DNA of 64,000 bases from JAPKEZ01 sp047638975 (GTDB taxonomy: Bacteria > Planctomycetota > UBA1135), in the NCBI GenBank assembly GCA_047638975.1, contig JBLINB010000002.1, positions 47,029-111,028 on the forward strand. The letters run 5' to 3'. This document shows positions 14,915 to 23,815 of the stretch, piece after piece. A program made the position numbers and the translations under genes. How positions within the stretch are numbered: position 1 is the stretch's first letter; each line of letters begins with the position of its first letter. Under the pieces are notes generated by a model that worked only from the letters and a program-made list of their open reading frames with translations, searched no databases and was not told the DNA's origin.

Positions 14915-17900
14915 TTAATTAGCCTCAGGAGCATCTAGTTGAATGTTTAGACCGAGACCACGAATCTCGTTCATCAATACTTCGAATGACACCGGAGTGC
15001 CTGGCTCGAGGATGTTCTTACCCTTAACCATTGATTCGTAAATTTTGGTTCGACCATCTACATCGTCGGACTTAACCGTTAGCAACTCTTGCAGTAAGTA
15101 TGCTGCGCCATAGGCCTCGAGTGCCCAGACTTCCATCTCGCCGAGACGCTGGCCACCGAATCGCGCCTTACCACCAAGTGGCTGTTGCGTAATCAAGCTG
15201 TATGGACCAGTAGAACGTGCGTGAACTTTAGCGTCAACCAAGTGGTGAAGCTTCAGCATGTACATGTAACCTACACAAACGTTTTGTTCGAATGCCATTC
15301 CGGTACGGCCATCAAGCAGTGTGCTCGCACCATCGGTGCGCATGCCCACAGCAGAAAGAGCCTCTTCGATTTGCAATTCAGTCGCGCCATCGAATGCTGC
15401 AGTGTAAGCGCGGAAACCGGCTTTCTTAGCAGCTATACCAAGGTGCGTTTCTAGGATCTGGCCAACATTCATACGTGAAGGCACACCTAGTGGGTTAAGA
15501 AGAATGTCAACCGGAGTACCGTCTTCTAGATATGGCATATCTTCTTCAGGTAGAATCGTTGAGATTACACCCTTGTTACCGTGACGACCCGCCATCTTGT
15601 CACCAATGGACAAGTTACGCTTAGTCGCAATGTAAATTTTAACCATTTCAAGAACACCGTTCGGCAAGTCATCACCACGTGAAAGACGTGACGACATTTT
15701 TACCTTCCAGGCTTCTTTGTCTTCGATACGGTTCATGTGAGTACGCACAATCTCGTCAGCCTTACTACGGCGTGACGAATGATCGAGTGTCTCAGGGAAC
15801 GCTTTCAGGAATTCACGAATACGTTGCAAGTCACCGAACAATGAAGCCTCGGTAACAGCCATCGCCTTCTTGGTCGACGGATCTTTAATCGCTGATTCGG
15901 TGTACTCGTTTAATTCGTCGATACAGCGCTGCAATTCACGGCGCAAGATACCATCGTATTCATTCTCGAAAGAACGGATCTTTTCGTGAGCATCGCGGCG
16001 CTCGGTAGCTGTCATGTTTACCTTACGGCTAAACTTTTCTGCTCCGATAACTACTCCACGTACTCCGGCTGGCAACTTGGCTGAGACGTTTTTAACATCT
16101 TCACCAGCGCGACCGAAAATGGCGTGCAGCAAACGCTCTTCAGGAGTTAACTCCGTCTTTGACTTAGGTGCAACTTTGCCGACAAGGATGTCGTTTGGCC
16201 CTACGCGAGTTCCAATACGCACCATGCCTTCTTCGTCTAGATTCTTCAACGCACGCTCGCCCGCATTCGGGATATCGCGCGTAAATTCTTCTTTACCAAG
16301 TGTCGTTTCACGGATTTCGGCTGTGTAACTATTGATGTGCACCGAAGTGAACATATCGTCTTTTACTAGACGCTCAGACACGACAATCGCATCCTCATAG
16401 TTGTAGCCTTCCCATGACATAAATGCCACGAGCAAGTTTTTACCAATGGCGAGTTCGCCATTATCAGTAGAAGGTCCGTCTGCAATCACTTGATTCTTCT
16501 TAACCTTGTCGCCTGCCCTTACGAGTGGCTTTTGGTTTAGACAAGTGTGCTCGTTGGTGCCTTCGAACTTACGCAACACGTAAGGCTCTGGGTCACCGAC
16601 CATGCGAATCTGCAGAGCGTCTACGTACGCCACAGTACCAGCTGCGCGTGACTTAACCACCCAACCAGAGTTATGAGCAACAGCGCGCTCCATGCCGGTA
16701 CCGACCAACGGTGGCTCGGTAGCGATCAGTGGCACCGCCTGGCGCATCATGTTAGAACCCATCAATGCACGGTTAGCATCGTCGTGTTCCAGGAATGGAA
16801 TCAATGAAGCAGAAATGCCCAGAATTTGCGCTGGGTCTACATCAAGATACTGAATGTCTTCGCGTGGAACCAAAGCGAAATCGCCATGGTGGCGTGACAT
16901 AACCATGCCCTGCTCATCAGTCATTAGCAATCCCTTGTCGTCGACATTCGAGTCGGCTGGCGCAAAGGTGCAATTGAATTCTTCGTCGGCACGCACGTAT
17001 GCTACCTCGTCAGTAATCTTACCTTTCTTTACAGTACGGTAAGGAGTTACCAAGAAGCCATAATTATCAACCATCGCAAACAGCGACAATGACGAAATCA
17101 GACCAATGTTAGCACCCTCTGGTGTTTCAATCGGGCATAAGCGACCATAGTGAGAAATGTGAACGTCACGCTCTTGGAAGCCGGCACGTTTACGGTTCAA
17201 ACCACCAGGCCCCAGTGCAGACAAGCGGCGCTCGTGAGCTAACTGGGACAGCGGGTTCGTTTGGTCAACTACTTGCGACAATTCGCCACGTGAGAAGAAC
17301 TGGTCTATAGAAGTACTAAACGGCTTTGCATTAATCAATGCGCGTGGCGTAAGTGATTCTACGTCTTCTTCTTGAGACATGCGGTCGATGACTGCACGCG
17401 ACACCTTGAGTAATCCCTTACGGAAGTCATCACGGGCCATCTCAGCAATAGTACGTACACGACGATTACCCAAGTGGTCAATATCATCGATCTCTCCGCG
17501 TCCGGCGCGTAGGCCTAGCAGATACTTAACCGTATCAAGGAAGTCTTCGATCTGCAAAGTACGCGGACCATTATCTGCCTCGGACGGACGGTTGAATTTA
17601 CGGCTAATGCGGAAACGACCAACCTTACCCAAGCTATAACGCGCTTCGTTAAAGAAGCGGTCTTGAAGCAGCTCGCGAGCCTTTTCAAGCTGCACAGGAT
17701 TACCAGGACGCAACTTAGAGTAGATGGCAGAAAGAGCCTCTTCGTGATTATTCGAAGTGTCTTCTTTTAGCGAGTTGATAATGAGGCTGTCTTCTGGATC
17801 AACCAACAACTGTAGCTCTGTTAAGTCAGAACCAGCAATATGCTCGGCAACATCAGCGGTGATCACCTGACCTGATTCTGCCCAGACTTCGCCAGTACGT

Positions 17901-18664
17901 GTGTCACGAATTTGCTCGAGAGCCAAACGGCCTTCGATTTCTGTAGCGAACTTAGCTTTTGAACCTTTCTTTTGACGCGTTATTGTTTCTACATCGTAGA
18001 ACAACGCCAACAGCTGCCCATCGCTACCCCACTCTGGGTTTAGCGCACGCAGCAAAGTCAAAGCACTAAACTTACCCTGCTGGTCAATACGCACCTGCAA
18101 CGCGCCCTTACCCGACACCATGAAATCTACCCATGAGCCACGCTCAGGGATAATACGCGCAGTATGCAATTTCTTGTCACCGGACGCACGGTCGAGAGCA
18201 AAATCTATACCTGGTGAGCGATGCAATTGTGCTACCACAACGCGCTCAGAACCATTAACGATAAATTCGCCACCACCCATCATCACAGGCACTTCGCCGA
18301 GGAATATTTCTTCTTCGATTGCTTGATCACCTTGACGCAAGGCCATCTTTACACGCAACGGGTACGAGTAACTATAGCGCAGCTCGCGACACTCACTTGG
18401 AGTGTAACGTGGACGTCCTAGGGTGTAGCCACCGTATTCTAGAGCAAGAGTCTTGTCGTGGCTTTCAATTGGAAAAATATCATTGAATAACCCTTGAAGG
18501 CCTTGGTCTTTTCTACGAGAAGCTGGAACGTTTAACTGCAAGAAATCGCTGTAAGAGCGAGTCTGCAAATCAGACAATCCAGGAAGCAGAGACTCGTCTC
18601 TGCTCGAAAAGGAACGGTAATCGCGAATTTCGAAATCGGCGATTTTTTTAGTATTTGTGGTCAT
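14915..18664 (-). CDS. rpoB: RNA polymerase subunit beta
   Basis: RpoB here has 1249 residues, between the short Gram-positive forms and E. coli (1342). The rifampicin region reads GELSQVVDQTNPLSQLAHER followed by RLSALGPGG. Residues equivalent to E. coli S512, Q513, D516, H526, R529 and S531 are kept, while F514 and N518 are replaced by V and T. The C-terminal GQRLGEMEVWALEAYGAA motif is intact. Upstream lies a 186-bp gap with three stem-loops. Confidence 0.98.
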   Translation of the reverse strand: MTTNTKKIADFEIRDYRSFSSRDESLLPGLSDLQTRSYSDFLQLNVPASRRKDQGLQGLFNDIFPIESHDKTLALEYGGYTLGRPRYTPSECRELRYSYSYPLRVKMALRQGDQAIEEEIFLGEVPVMMGGGEFIVNGSERVVVAQLHRSPGIDFALDRASGDKKLHTARIIPERGSWVDFMVSGKGALQVRIDQQGKFSALTLLRALNPEWGSDGQLLALFYDVETITRQKKGSKAKFATEIEGRLALEQIRDTRTGEVWAESGQVITADVAEHIAGSDLTELQLLVDPEDSLIINSLKEDTSNNHEEALSAIYSKLRPGNPVQLEKARELLQDRFFNEARYSLGKVGRFRISRKFNRPSEADNGPRTLQIEDFLDTVKYLLGLRAGRGEIDDIDHLGNRRVRTIAEMARDDFRKGLLKVSRAVIDRMSQEEDVESLTPRALINAKPFSTSIDQFFSRGELSQVVDQTNPLSQLAHERRLSALGPGGLNRKRAGFQERDVHISHYGRLCPIETPEGANIGLISSLSLFAMVDNYGFLVTPYRTVKKGKITDEVAYVRADEEFNCTFAPADSNVDDKGLLMTDEQGMVMSRHHGDFALVPREDIQYLDVDPAQILGISASLIPFLEHDDANRALMGSNMMRQAVPLIATEPPLVGTGMERAVAHNSGWVVKSRAAGTVAYVDALQIRMVGDPEPYVLRKFEGTNEHTCLNQKPLVRAGDKVKKNQVIADGPSTDNGELAIGKNLLVAFMSWEGYNYEDAIVVSERLVKDDMFTSVHINSYTAEIRETTLGKEEFTRDIPNAGERALKNLDEEGMVRIGTRVGPNDILVGKVAPKSKTELTPEERLLHAIFGRAGEDVKNVSAKLPAGVRGVVIGAEKFSRKVNMTATERRDAHEKIRSFENEYDGILRRELQRCIDELNEYTESAIKDPSTKKAMAVTEASLFGDLQRIREFLKAFPETLDHSSRRSKADEIVRTHMNRIEDKEAWKVKMSSRLSRGDDLPNGVLEMVKIYIATKRNLSIGDKMAGRHGNKGVISTILPEEDMPYLEDGTPVDILLNPLGVPSRMNVGQILETHLGIAAKKAGFRAYTAAFDGATELQIEEALSAVGMRTDGASTLLDGRTGMAFEQNVCVGYMYMLKLHHLVDAKVHARSTGPYSLITQQPLGGKARFGGQRLGEMEVWALEAYGAAYLLQELLTVKSDDVDGRTKIYESMVKGKNILEPGTPVSFEVLMNEIRGLGLNIQLDAPEAN

Positions 18665-18713
18665 CCGGAAGCACCTTGCACAGGTTTTGGGGAGAAAAGC
18701 GTGCCAAATACCA

Positions 18714-18775
18714 CGATTGAATTAACAATCGCGATGAACTTTGCTTAAGCAAAGCAATGTCGTGGGGAAACGACA
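18714..18775 (-). promoter_or_regulatory. Three tandem stem-loops in the rplL-rpoB gap
   Basis: The 186-bp gap contains three perfect inverted repeats: TGTCGT/ACGACA with a six-base loop (18758-18775), the 16-base palindrome CTTTGCTTAAGCAAAG (18739-18754), and CGATTG/CAATCG with a six-base loop (18714-18731). None is followed by a U-run. In E. coli the same gap holds a partial attenuator and an RNase III site that set the rpoB level below L7/L12. A similar role here is inferred from position. Confidence 0.55.
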
Positions 18776-18850
18776 GAGAATCCGCAACCACTCTCGCTGC
18801 CTAAACAACGAAAGTAGTTTGCGGTATAGCTATTAAAAGCCAATAACTTA

Positions 18851-19258
18851 TTAAGCAAGCTTGACGACAGCGCCAGCTTCTTCAAGTTTTGCTTTTAGCT
18901 CTTCAGCCTCGGCAGTTGGCACGCCTTCCTTAATTGCCTTTGGAGCACTTTCTACAAGCTCTTTTGCTTCCTTCAGACCTAATCCTGTAATCGCACGTAC
19001 AGCTTTGATCACAGGGATCTTTTTGCCGCCATCGCTTTCAAGAACTACGTCGAATGAGTCTTTAGTCTCTTCTTCAGCACCTGCATCACCACCACCACCA
19101 GCGGCAGCAACAGCAACAGGAGCAGCAGCTGAAACGCCCCAACGCTCTTCGAGAGCCTTGACGAGTGTAGCGGCCTTACCGATAGGGAGTGCATCTAGAG
19201 ATGCGAAAATAGCTTCTAGATCTGAGTCTAGTTCTACAGTGTTTGTTTCTTCTGACAT
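18851..19258 (-). CDS. rplL: 50S ribosomal protein L7/L12
   Basis: L7/L12 forms the stalk that recruits translation GTPases. The 135-residue protein has an N-terminal dimerisation domain (residues ~1-45), an Ala/Gly-rich hinge (VAVAAAGGGG) and a C-terminal domain with FDVVLESDGGKKIPVIKAVR and GLGLKEAKELVESAPKAIKE. Length is a little above the usual 121-128. An AAAGGAAA Shine-Dalgarno lies upstream. It follows rplJ by 54 bp. Confidence 0.97.
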   Translation of the reverse strand: MSEETNTVELDSDLEAIFASLDALPIGKAATLVKALEERWGVSAAAPVAVAAAGGGGDAGAEEETKDSFDVVLESDGGKKIPVIKAVRAITGLGLKEAKELVESAPKAIKEGVPTAEAEELKAKLEEAGAVVKLA

Positions 19259-19312
19259 GATTTTATTTCCTTTATTAAATCGTTGAGTGATTGTTATAGA
19301 CGACAGCTATTG

Positions 19313-19837
19313 CTATTCGCCCTGATCGACGCGGGCCTGGATGGCGCGCGCCAAAGATGTTGGGACCTCGCTGAAAATTGCAGCGAGTTGACGAGGAGAA
19401 CCCATGATTGTGCCACAGATTTTGCCGCGCAGAGTATCTTTGTCTTCCATTGAAGCAATCGAAGCAGCTTCGCTTGCTGACATTTGAGAGCCATCAAGAA
19501 CAGCAGCACGATAATTTACCTTACGTACCTTTGCTTTTTTCCAGAGGACCTCGATTGCTTTAGCAGCATTTATTGTAGATTCTGCATCTCCAATAAGTAT
19601 GCCACACATGCCAGACCAAGATTCGGAATCGAACTCGATACCAGCTTGCTTAAGTGCAACCTGAGCAAGGCGATTCTTAGTTACGCGTAACTGCGCACCA
19701 GCATCGCGTACTTTATTACGCAGCTCTTGAGCTTCTTCTACGGTTAGGTTTTCGATGCTTAGCAGAACCAAGCCATCTCTTTCGGCAAACTGTTTGCCGT
19801 AGTTACCAACCATCCATTCGTTAAGATTACTTACCAT
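19313..19837 (-). CDS. rplJ: 50S ribosomal protein L10
   Basis: L10 anchors L7/L12 dimers to the ribosome. The 174-residue protein shows the family pattern VLLSIENLTVEEAQELRNKV, then LRVTKNRLAQVALKQAG, and ends with the helix region that binds L7/L12. In E. coli L10 represses its own mRNA leader; the gap to rplA here is only 24 bp, so any such site would lie inside rplA. Confidence 0.94.
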   Translation of the reverse strand: MVSNLNEWMVGNYGKQFAERDGLVLLSIENLTVEEAQELRNKVRDAGAQLRVTKNRLAQVALKQAGIEFDSESWSGMCGILIGDAESTINAAKAIEVLWKKAKVRKVNYRAAVLDGSQMSASEAASIASMEDKDTLRGKICGTIMGSPRQLAAIFSEVPTSLARAIQARVDQGE

Positions 19838-19861
19838 TTTATTATCCTGTATTTATTAGAT

Positions 19862-20542
19862 TTATGAGAAGTTAACCTTGAGCCCTGGACCCATTGTTGA
19901 AGAGACTGAAATCGTGCGGAAGTATGTTCCGCGCGCAGAAGCTGGACGCATTGAACTAACCATATCTAGGAAAGTTCTAGCGTTTTCTTCTAAGTTTTCA
20001 GCAGAGAAAGATAGTTTACCTACTGGCACGTGAACGTTACCTGCAGCGTCAACTCTGAATTCGACCTTACCAGCCTTAAACTCAGCTGTTGCCTTTGCAA
20101 CATCTGGAGTAACAGTGCCAGACTTAGGTGATGGCATCTTGCCTTGAGGGCCAAGAGTACGACCTAATTTACCGACAACACGCATCATTGCTGGGTGAGC
20201 AATTACGATATCGAAGTCGGTCCAGCCGGCTTCAATTTTTGCACCCAACTCGTCGCTACCTACTTCGAGCGCGCCAGCAGCCTTTGCAGCTTCTGCGGCA
20301 TCGCCTTCAGCGAAAACAACGATACGAACATCTTTACCCAAACCGTGAGGCATGCTTACAGCACCACGCACCATTTGGTCAGACTTCTTTGGATCAACAC
20401 TCAAACGTGCTACTACTTCGACAGTTTCGTCAAACTTAGCAGGACGCAGAGACTTAAGAGTAGACATTGCGTCTTGCAAGCCATAGACCTTCGTCTTGTC
20501 TAGCTGCTCGACGTTGTCACGAAAACGGCGACTATTTGCCAT
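19862..20542 (-). CDS. rplA: 50S ribosomal protein L1
   Basis: L1 forms the mobile L1 stalk that helps release deacylated tRNA. The 226-residue protein contains FDETVEVVARLSVDPKKSDQ, VRGAVSMPHGLGKDVRIVVF, and the two-domain core with GRTLGPQGKMPSPKSGTV. Family length is ~230. It is separated from rplK by one base, the conserved L11 operon arrangement in which L1 can repress translation. Confidence 0.96.
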   Translation of the reverse strand: MANSRRFRDNVEQLDKTKVYGLQDAMSTLKSLRPAKFDETVEVVARLSVDPKKSDQMVRGAVSMPHGLGKDVRIVVFAEGDAAEAAKAAGALEVGSDELGAKIEAGWTDFDIVIAHPAMMRVVGKLGRTLGPQGKMPSPKSGTVTPDVAKATAEFKAGKVEFRVDAAGNVHVPVGKLSFSAENLEENARTFLDMVSSMRPASARGTYFRTISVSSTMGPGLKVNFS

Positions 20543-20543
20543 G

Positions 20544-20966
20544 TTATTTGACCTCCAGGCCCATTGAGCGGGCAGTACCTTCGATGATTCGCATTGCAGC
20601 CTCTACGGATGCAGCATTCAAGTCAGCCATTTTTATTTCGGCTATTTCTCGTAGTTGGTCTGATGTGACAGAACCGACTATCTGTGTGCCGACTTCGCCG
20701 GCACCTTTCTCAACGCCTGCAGCCTTCTTCAACAATACGGCCGCCGGTGGCGACTTGTACTCTAGAGAAAAACTACGGTCACTGTAGACAGTAATAACTA
20801 CCGGGATGATCATGCCACGCTTATCTTGCGTTGCAGCGTTAAATTGACTAACGAATTCGCCGATAGGCACACCAGCAGCGCCCAAAGCTGGGCCTACCGG
20901 AGGAGCAGGTGTTGCAGCGCCCGCTGGACACTGAAGTTTCAATTTGTTTATTATTTCTTTTGCCAT
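20544..20966 (-). CDS. rplK: 50S ribosomal protein L11
   Basis: L11 is part of the GTPase-associated centre. With the start at MAKEIINKLKLQCPAGAATP it has 140 residues. The frame is open five codons further to a GTG, but that extension contains the GGGAGGG Shine-Dalgarno, which favours the chosen ATG. The proline-rich PPVGPALGAAGVPIGEFVSQ and the C-terminal GTARSMGLEV match the family. Confidence 0.95.
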   Translation of the reverse strand: MAKEIINKLKLQCPAGAATPAPPVGPALGAAGVPIGEFVSQFNAATQDKRGMIIPVVITVYSDRSFSLEYKSPPAAVLLKKAAGVEKGAGEVGTQIVGSVTSDQLREIAEIKMADLNAASVEAAMRIIEGTARSMGLEVK

Positions 20967-21015
20967 TTTTATCCCTCCCACGAATGTGGTGAAAACGGGT
21001 CAGCCAAGGCGGCCA

Positions 21016-21585
21016 TTAATTTGGTTCGACATGCCAGTGATCTATTTGAACACTGGTTGAACGACCAAAGATTGTAACAGAGATAGTCATTTTCCCGTGG
21101 GTAGCGTCTATCTCTTCTACGTTTCCGTCGAAGCCTTCGAAAGGACCTTCTTTAATGCGGACGGAATCACCGCGTTTAATCTTCACTGCCATGCGTGGAG
21201 TTTCTGCTGTATCGTTAATACGATCTAAAATCTCTTTAATTTCTTCAGGAGACATCGCCAATGGCGGCTTCTGCCCACCTACGAAATCGCCGAAACCCTT
21301 CGACTCGTGCAAAGTGAACCACACCTTTTGGTCGAGCTCATTTTGAGGAACCTCTGCTCCGCCCCAGTCGCCCAAATCTGCTTGAATCACGCAATAGCCT
21401 GGGAACATTTTGCGTGTAACGATCTTCTTCTTACCATTCTTGATTTCGGACACCTTCTCGGCAGGCACCAACACTTCGGGAATGCGATCTCCGAGACCCG
21501 CAGCTTTAACGCTACGCTCGATGTTTTCGCGGACCCAGTCTTCACGATTAGTCAAGACACGAACGATATACCACTCTTTAGCCAC
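21016..21585 (-). CDS. nusG: Transcription termination/antitermination factor NusG
   Basis: NusG links RNA polymerase to the ribosome or Rho. The 189-residue protein has the NGN domain (WYIVRVLTNREDWVRENIER, then KMFPGYCVIQADLG) and the C-terminal KOW domain (IKRGDSVRIKEGPFEGFDGN). Between them is an insertion rich in acidic residues and a helical AMSPEEIKEILDRI segment. It overlaps the end of secE by 8 bp, suggesting coupled translation. Confidence 0.96.
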   Translation of the reverse strand: MAKEWYIVRVLTNREDWVRENIERSVKAAGLGDRIPEVLVPAEKVSEIKNGKKKIVTRKMFPGYCVIQADLGDWGGAEVPQNELDQKVWFTLHESKGFGDFVGGQKPPLAMSPEEIKEILDRINDTAETPRMAVKIKRGDSVRIKEGPFEGFDGNVEEIDATHGKMTISVTIFGRSTSVQIDHWHVEPN

Positions 21586-22024
21586 GTAAGTTACCCCAAA
21601 GTAGTACGTTAAATATACGCCCTAGCGCAAAGTCGGAAAAGGCCAAGAAGCCCATCAAGATAGCAACTGTGATCACTACGACGATTGAAGAGTTCGTTGC
21701 GTCTTCAAAAGTAGGCCAAGTTACTTTATTCATTTCTTGCTCGACCTCGATTAGATGTTCGGCCGTAGACTCGCGACCCAGATAACGCATTAACAAGAAT
21801 GCGGCAACAAAGAAAACGAGAGTCGCTACTGCAAAAGCTCCGGTTAGACGAACGCCTAACAAAGGCACCACTTCTAGACCAGCGATGATCGGACTACGTA
21901 GAGACTCGACACCGGCTAAAGTGCCTAATAGAGAGTAGCAACCGAAAAACAGCATACCCGCACTCAGCCAAAATGCTGTTTGGCGAGCGTTGCGTCCTTC
22001 GTCTGGCTTGTAACGGTATAACAT
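21578..22024 (-). CDS. secE: Protein translocase subunit SecE, three-helix form
   Basis: SecE clamps the SecY channel in the inner membrane. The chosen start MLYRYKPDEGRNARQ gives 148 residues. Three membrane segments are visible: TAFWLSAGMLFFGCYSLLG, GAFAVATLVFFVAAFLLM and IVVVITVAILMGFLAFSDF. The amphipathic SecE signature lies before the last one (EQEMNKVTWPTFEDATNSS). Three-helix SecE is found in E. coli; most bacteria have one helix. It is next to nusG as usual. Confidence 0.92.
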   Translation of the reverse strand: MLYRYKPDEGRNARQTAFWLSAGMLFFGCYSLLGTLAGVESLRSPIIAGLEVVPLLGVRLTGAFAVATLVFFVAAFLLMRYLGRESTAEHLIEVEQEMNKVTWPTFEDATNSSIVVVITVAILMGFLAFSDFALGRIFNVLLWGNLRG

Positions 22025-22026
22025 TA

Positions 22027-22185
22027 CTAGAGTTTCTTTTCGCGGTGAGTCGTGTGACAACGGCAAAAGCGGCAGAACTTACTCTTTTCGAGCTTGTATT
22101 CTGCGCGAGCCTTCTTGTCAGTAGTGTAATTACGATTCTTACACTCGGTGCACTCGAGGAAAACGTGGCGTTCTTTGTTCTTCAT
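22027..22185 (-). CDS. rpmG: 50S ribosomal protein L33, zinc-ribbon form
   Basis: L33 has 52 residues: it begins MKNKERHVFLECTECKNRNY and ends CRCHTTHREKKL. Two CxxC pairs (CTEC at 11-14 and CRFC at 38-41) mark the zinc-binding form. It lies between tuf and secE, the usual rpmG-secE-nusG order. The stop codon is two bases before the secE ATG. A strong hairpin precedes it at 22207-22228. Confidence 0.95.
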   Translation of the reverse strand: MKNKERHVFLECTECKNRNYTTDKKARAEYKLEKSKFCRFCRCHTTHREKKL

Positions 22186-22206
22186 GACTAAGGTGTATGG
22201 TTAGTA

Positions 22207-22228
22207 GCCCCCACCGATAGGCAGGGGC
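22207..22228 (-). promoter_or_regulatory. Stable hairpin between tuf and rpmG
   Basis: On the minus strand GCCCCTGCC and GGTGGGGGC pair over nine positions (two G-U) around a TATC loop. No U-run follows, so it is unlikely to be a full terminator. It may be an RNA processing or 3'-stabilising element that keeps tuf mRNA more abundant than the downstream rpmG-secE-nusG part. Confidence 0.5.
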
Positions 22229-22242
22229 AACCTTGTTCGAGA

Positions 22243-23448
22243 TTACTCGATGATTTTCGCTACCACACCAGCACCAACAGTGCGGCCACCTTCGCGAATA
22301 GCGAAGTGAAGCTGCTCTTCCATTGCGACCGGAGAGATAAGTGTAACTGTTACTTTAACGTTATCGCCTGGCATAACCACATCAACACCGTCAGACAGTT
22401 GGATTGAACCAGTAACGTCTGTTGTGCGGAAGTAGAACTGTGGACGGTAACCAGAAACGAATGGCTTCTTACGGCCACCTTCGTCTTTAGTCAGAACGTA
22501 AATCTCAGTTTCGAATGTAGTGTGAGGAGTAATAGACTTGACTGCTGCCAAAACCTGGCCGCGCTCAATGTCTTCTTTCTTGATACCGCGCAGAAGGAGA
22601 CCAACGTTGTCGCCGGCCAGACCTTCGCTTAGTGTCTTCTGAAACATTTCAACACCTGTACAGGTAGTCTTTACTGTTTCCCTAACACCAACGATTTCGA
22701 TCTCGTCACCAATATTGACCTTACCCTGCTCGATACGGCCGGTTACTACAGTACCGCGACCTTCGATAGAGAACACGTCTTCAACAGGCATCAAGAATGG
22801 CTTATCTAAGTCGCGTGTTGGCTCAACAACATCGACGTCAATCGCATCAGTGAGAGCTTTCATGCACTCAAAACGTGGATCGTCTAGCGGAGCGCCTTCT
22901 TGCGCTGCCTCTAGAGCCTTAAGAGCTGAACCGCGAATGATAGTGATATCGTCGCCTGGGAAATCGTATTGAGACAGAAGATCACGCATCTCCATTTCAA
23001 CTAGCTCGAGCATCTCTTCGTCGTCTACCATGTCACATTTGTTCATGAAGATAACCAAAGAAGGTACGTTAACCTGCTTCGCCAAAAGGATGTGCTCGCG
23101 AGTCTGAGGCATTGGGCCATCAGTCGCAGCTACTACCAAAATGCCGCCGTCCATCTGAGCAGCACCCGTGATCATGTTCTTAACATAATCTGCGTGTCCT
23201 GGACAGTCAACGTGTGCGTAGTGACGGTTTACCGTTTCATACTCAACGTGTGCCGTTGAGATAGTGATACCGCGTTCGCGCTCTTCTGGTGCCTTATCAA
23301 TCTGATCAAACGCCATGGCCTTAGATCCTGTAGCCAAGGACAGATAACCGGTGATTGCAGCCGTAAGGGTTGTCTTGCCGTGGTCGACGTGGCCGATAGT
23401 GCCAACGTTTACGTGCGGCTTAGTTCTTTCAAAAACTTCTTTTGCCAT
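22243..23448 (-). CDS. tuf: Elongation factor Tu
   Basis: EF-Tu delivers aminoacyl-tRNA to the ribosome. The 401-residue protein carries GHVDHGKT (G1), RGITI (G2), DCPGH (G3) and NKCD (G4), and the full domain II/III regions (FLMPVEDVFSIEGRGTVVTG; the end is EGGRTVGAGVVAKIIE). Domain I shows VKNMITGAAQMDGGILVV. It is preceded by four tRNA genes in the same strand, as in the E. coli tufB operon. No second tuf is seen in this window. Confidence 0.98.
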   Translation of the reverse strand: MAKEVFERTKPHVNVGTIGHVDHGKTTLTAAITGYLSLATGSKAMAFDQIDKAPEERERGITISTAHVEYETVNRHYAHVDCPGHADYVKNMITGAAQMDGGILVVAATDGPMPQTREHILLAKQVNVPSLVIFMNKCDMVDDEEMLELVEMEMRDLLSQYDFPGDDITIIRGSALKALEAAQEGAPLDDPRFECMKALTDAIDVDVVEPTRDLDKPFLMPVEDVFSIEGRGTVVTGRIEQGKVNIGDEIEIVGVRETVKTTCTGVEMFQKTLSEGLAGDNVGLLLRGIKKEDIERGQVLAAVKSITPHTTFETEIYVLTKDEGGRKKPFVSGYRPQFYFRTTDVTGSIQLSDGVDVVMPGDNVKVTVTLISPVAMEEQLHFAIREGGRTVGAGVVAKIIE

Positions 23449-23540
23449 GGTGTTATTAGACCGCTCTCGCGGATTTTGTTTATTGTTTAAGTGTTATTTG
23501 TGATCAAAGACTGACAATGTGTCAAACTTTGGTTCAGTAA

Positions 23541-23615
23541 TGGAGCTACTGACGAGATTTGAACTCGTGACCTCTTCATTACCAATGAAGTGCTCTACCC
23601 CTGAGCTACAGTAGC
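23541..23615 (-). tRNA. tRNA-Thr (GGT)
   Basis: The minus-strand sequence folds as a 75-base tRNA with acceptor stem GCTACTG/CAGTAGC, D arm GCTC/GAGC, anticodon stem CTTCA/TGAAG and loop TTGGTAA, giving anticodon GGT (Thr). The T arm is ACGAG/CTCGT. Discriminator T and an encoded CCA are present. It is the last tRNA before tuf, 92 bp away. Confidence 0.96.
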
Positions 23616-23622
23616 ATGTGAA

Positions 23623-23696
23623 TGGAGCGGGTGAAGGGAATCGAACCCTCGCAACCAGCTTGGAAGGCTGGGGCTCTACCACTGAGCTACACCCGC
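23623..23696 (-). tRNA. tRNA-Gly (TCC)
   Basis: A 74-base cloverleaf on the minus strand has acceptor stem GCGGGTG/CACCCGC, anticodon stem CCAGC/GCTGG with loop CTTCCAA, giving TCC (Gly), and T arm GAGGG/CCCTT-type. Discriminator T and encoded CCA are present. It lies 7 bp upstream of the Thr(GGT) gene, consistent with one precursor transcript. Confidence 0.96.
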
Positions 23697-23702
23697 GGGG
23701 AT

Positions 23703-23787
23703 TGGTGGGGAGAAGAGGACTTGAACCTCTGTAGGCAGAGCCAGCGGATTTACAATCCGCCCCGTTTGGCCACTTCGGTATCTCCCC
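23703..23787 (-). tRNA. tRNA-Tyr (GTA)
   Basis: The 85-base gene has acceptor stem GGGGAGA/TCTCCCC, anticodon stem GCGGA/TCCGC around TTGTAAA (anticodon GTA), and the long variable arm expected for bacterial tRNA-Tyr. Discriminator A and encoded CCA are present. It lies 6 bp upstream of tRNA-Gly. Confidence 0.96.
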
Positions 23788-23797
23788 CCAAATTAGA

Positions 23798-23815
23798 TTT
23801 GAAGCATGCTTCAAA
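23798..23815. repeat. Perfect 18-base palindrome in the tRNA spacer
   Basis: TTTGAAGCATGCTTCAAA is its own reverse complement and lies in the 79-bp spacer between tRNA-Thr(TGT) and tRNA-Tyr. The rest of that spacer shows only a T-run (seven T on the minus strand). It may form an RNA stem for tRNA precursor processing or be a protein-binding site. Confidence 0.45.

Noticed and set aside
16989..17310. Substitutions in the RpoB rifampicin region (F514V, N518T by E. coli numbering)
   Set aside because: The main resistance residues S512, Q513, D516, H526, R529 and S531 are unchanged, so natural rifampicin resistance cannot be claimed.
15185..18421. Several antisense open frames inside rpoB and rpoC
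   Set aside because: Their translations show no known motifs, and they mirror conserved rpoB/rpoC codons on the other strand, so they are shadows.
23506..23525. Possible tuf promoter with TTGACA upstream of EF-Tu
   Set aside because: The -35 is perfect, but no -10 like sequence lies 16-18 bases downstream (TCACAA/ACAAAT only). The TTGACA is also part of a TGACA/TGTCA repeat.
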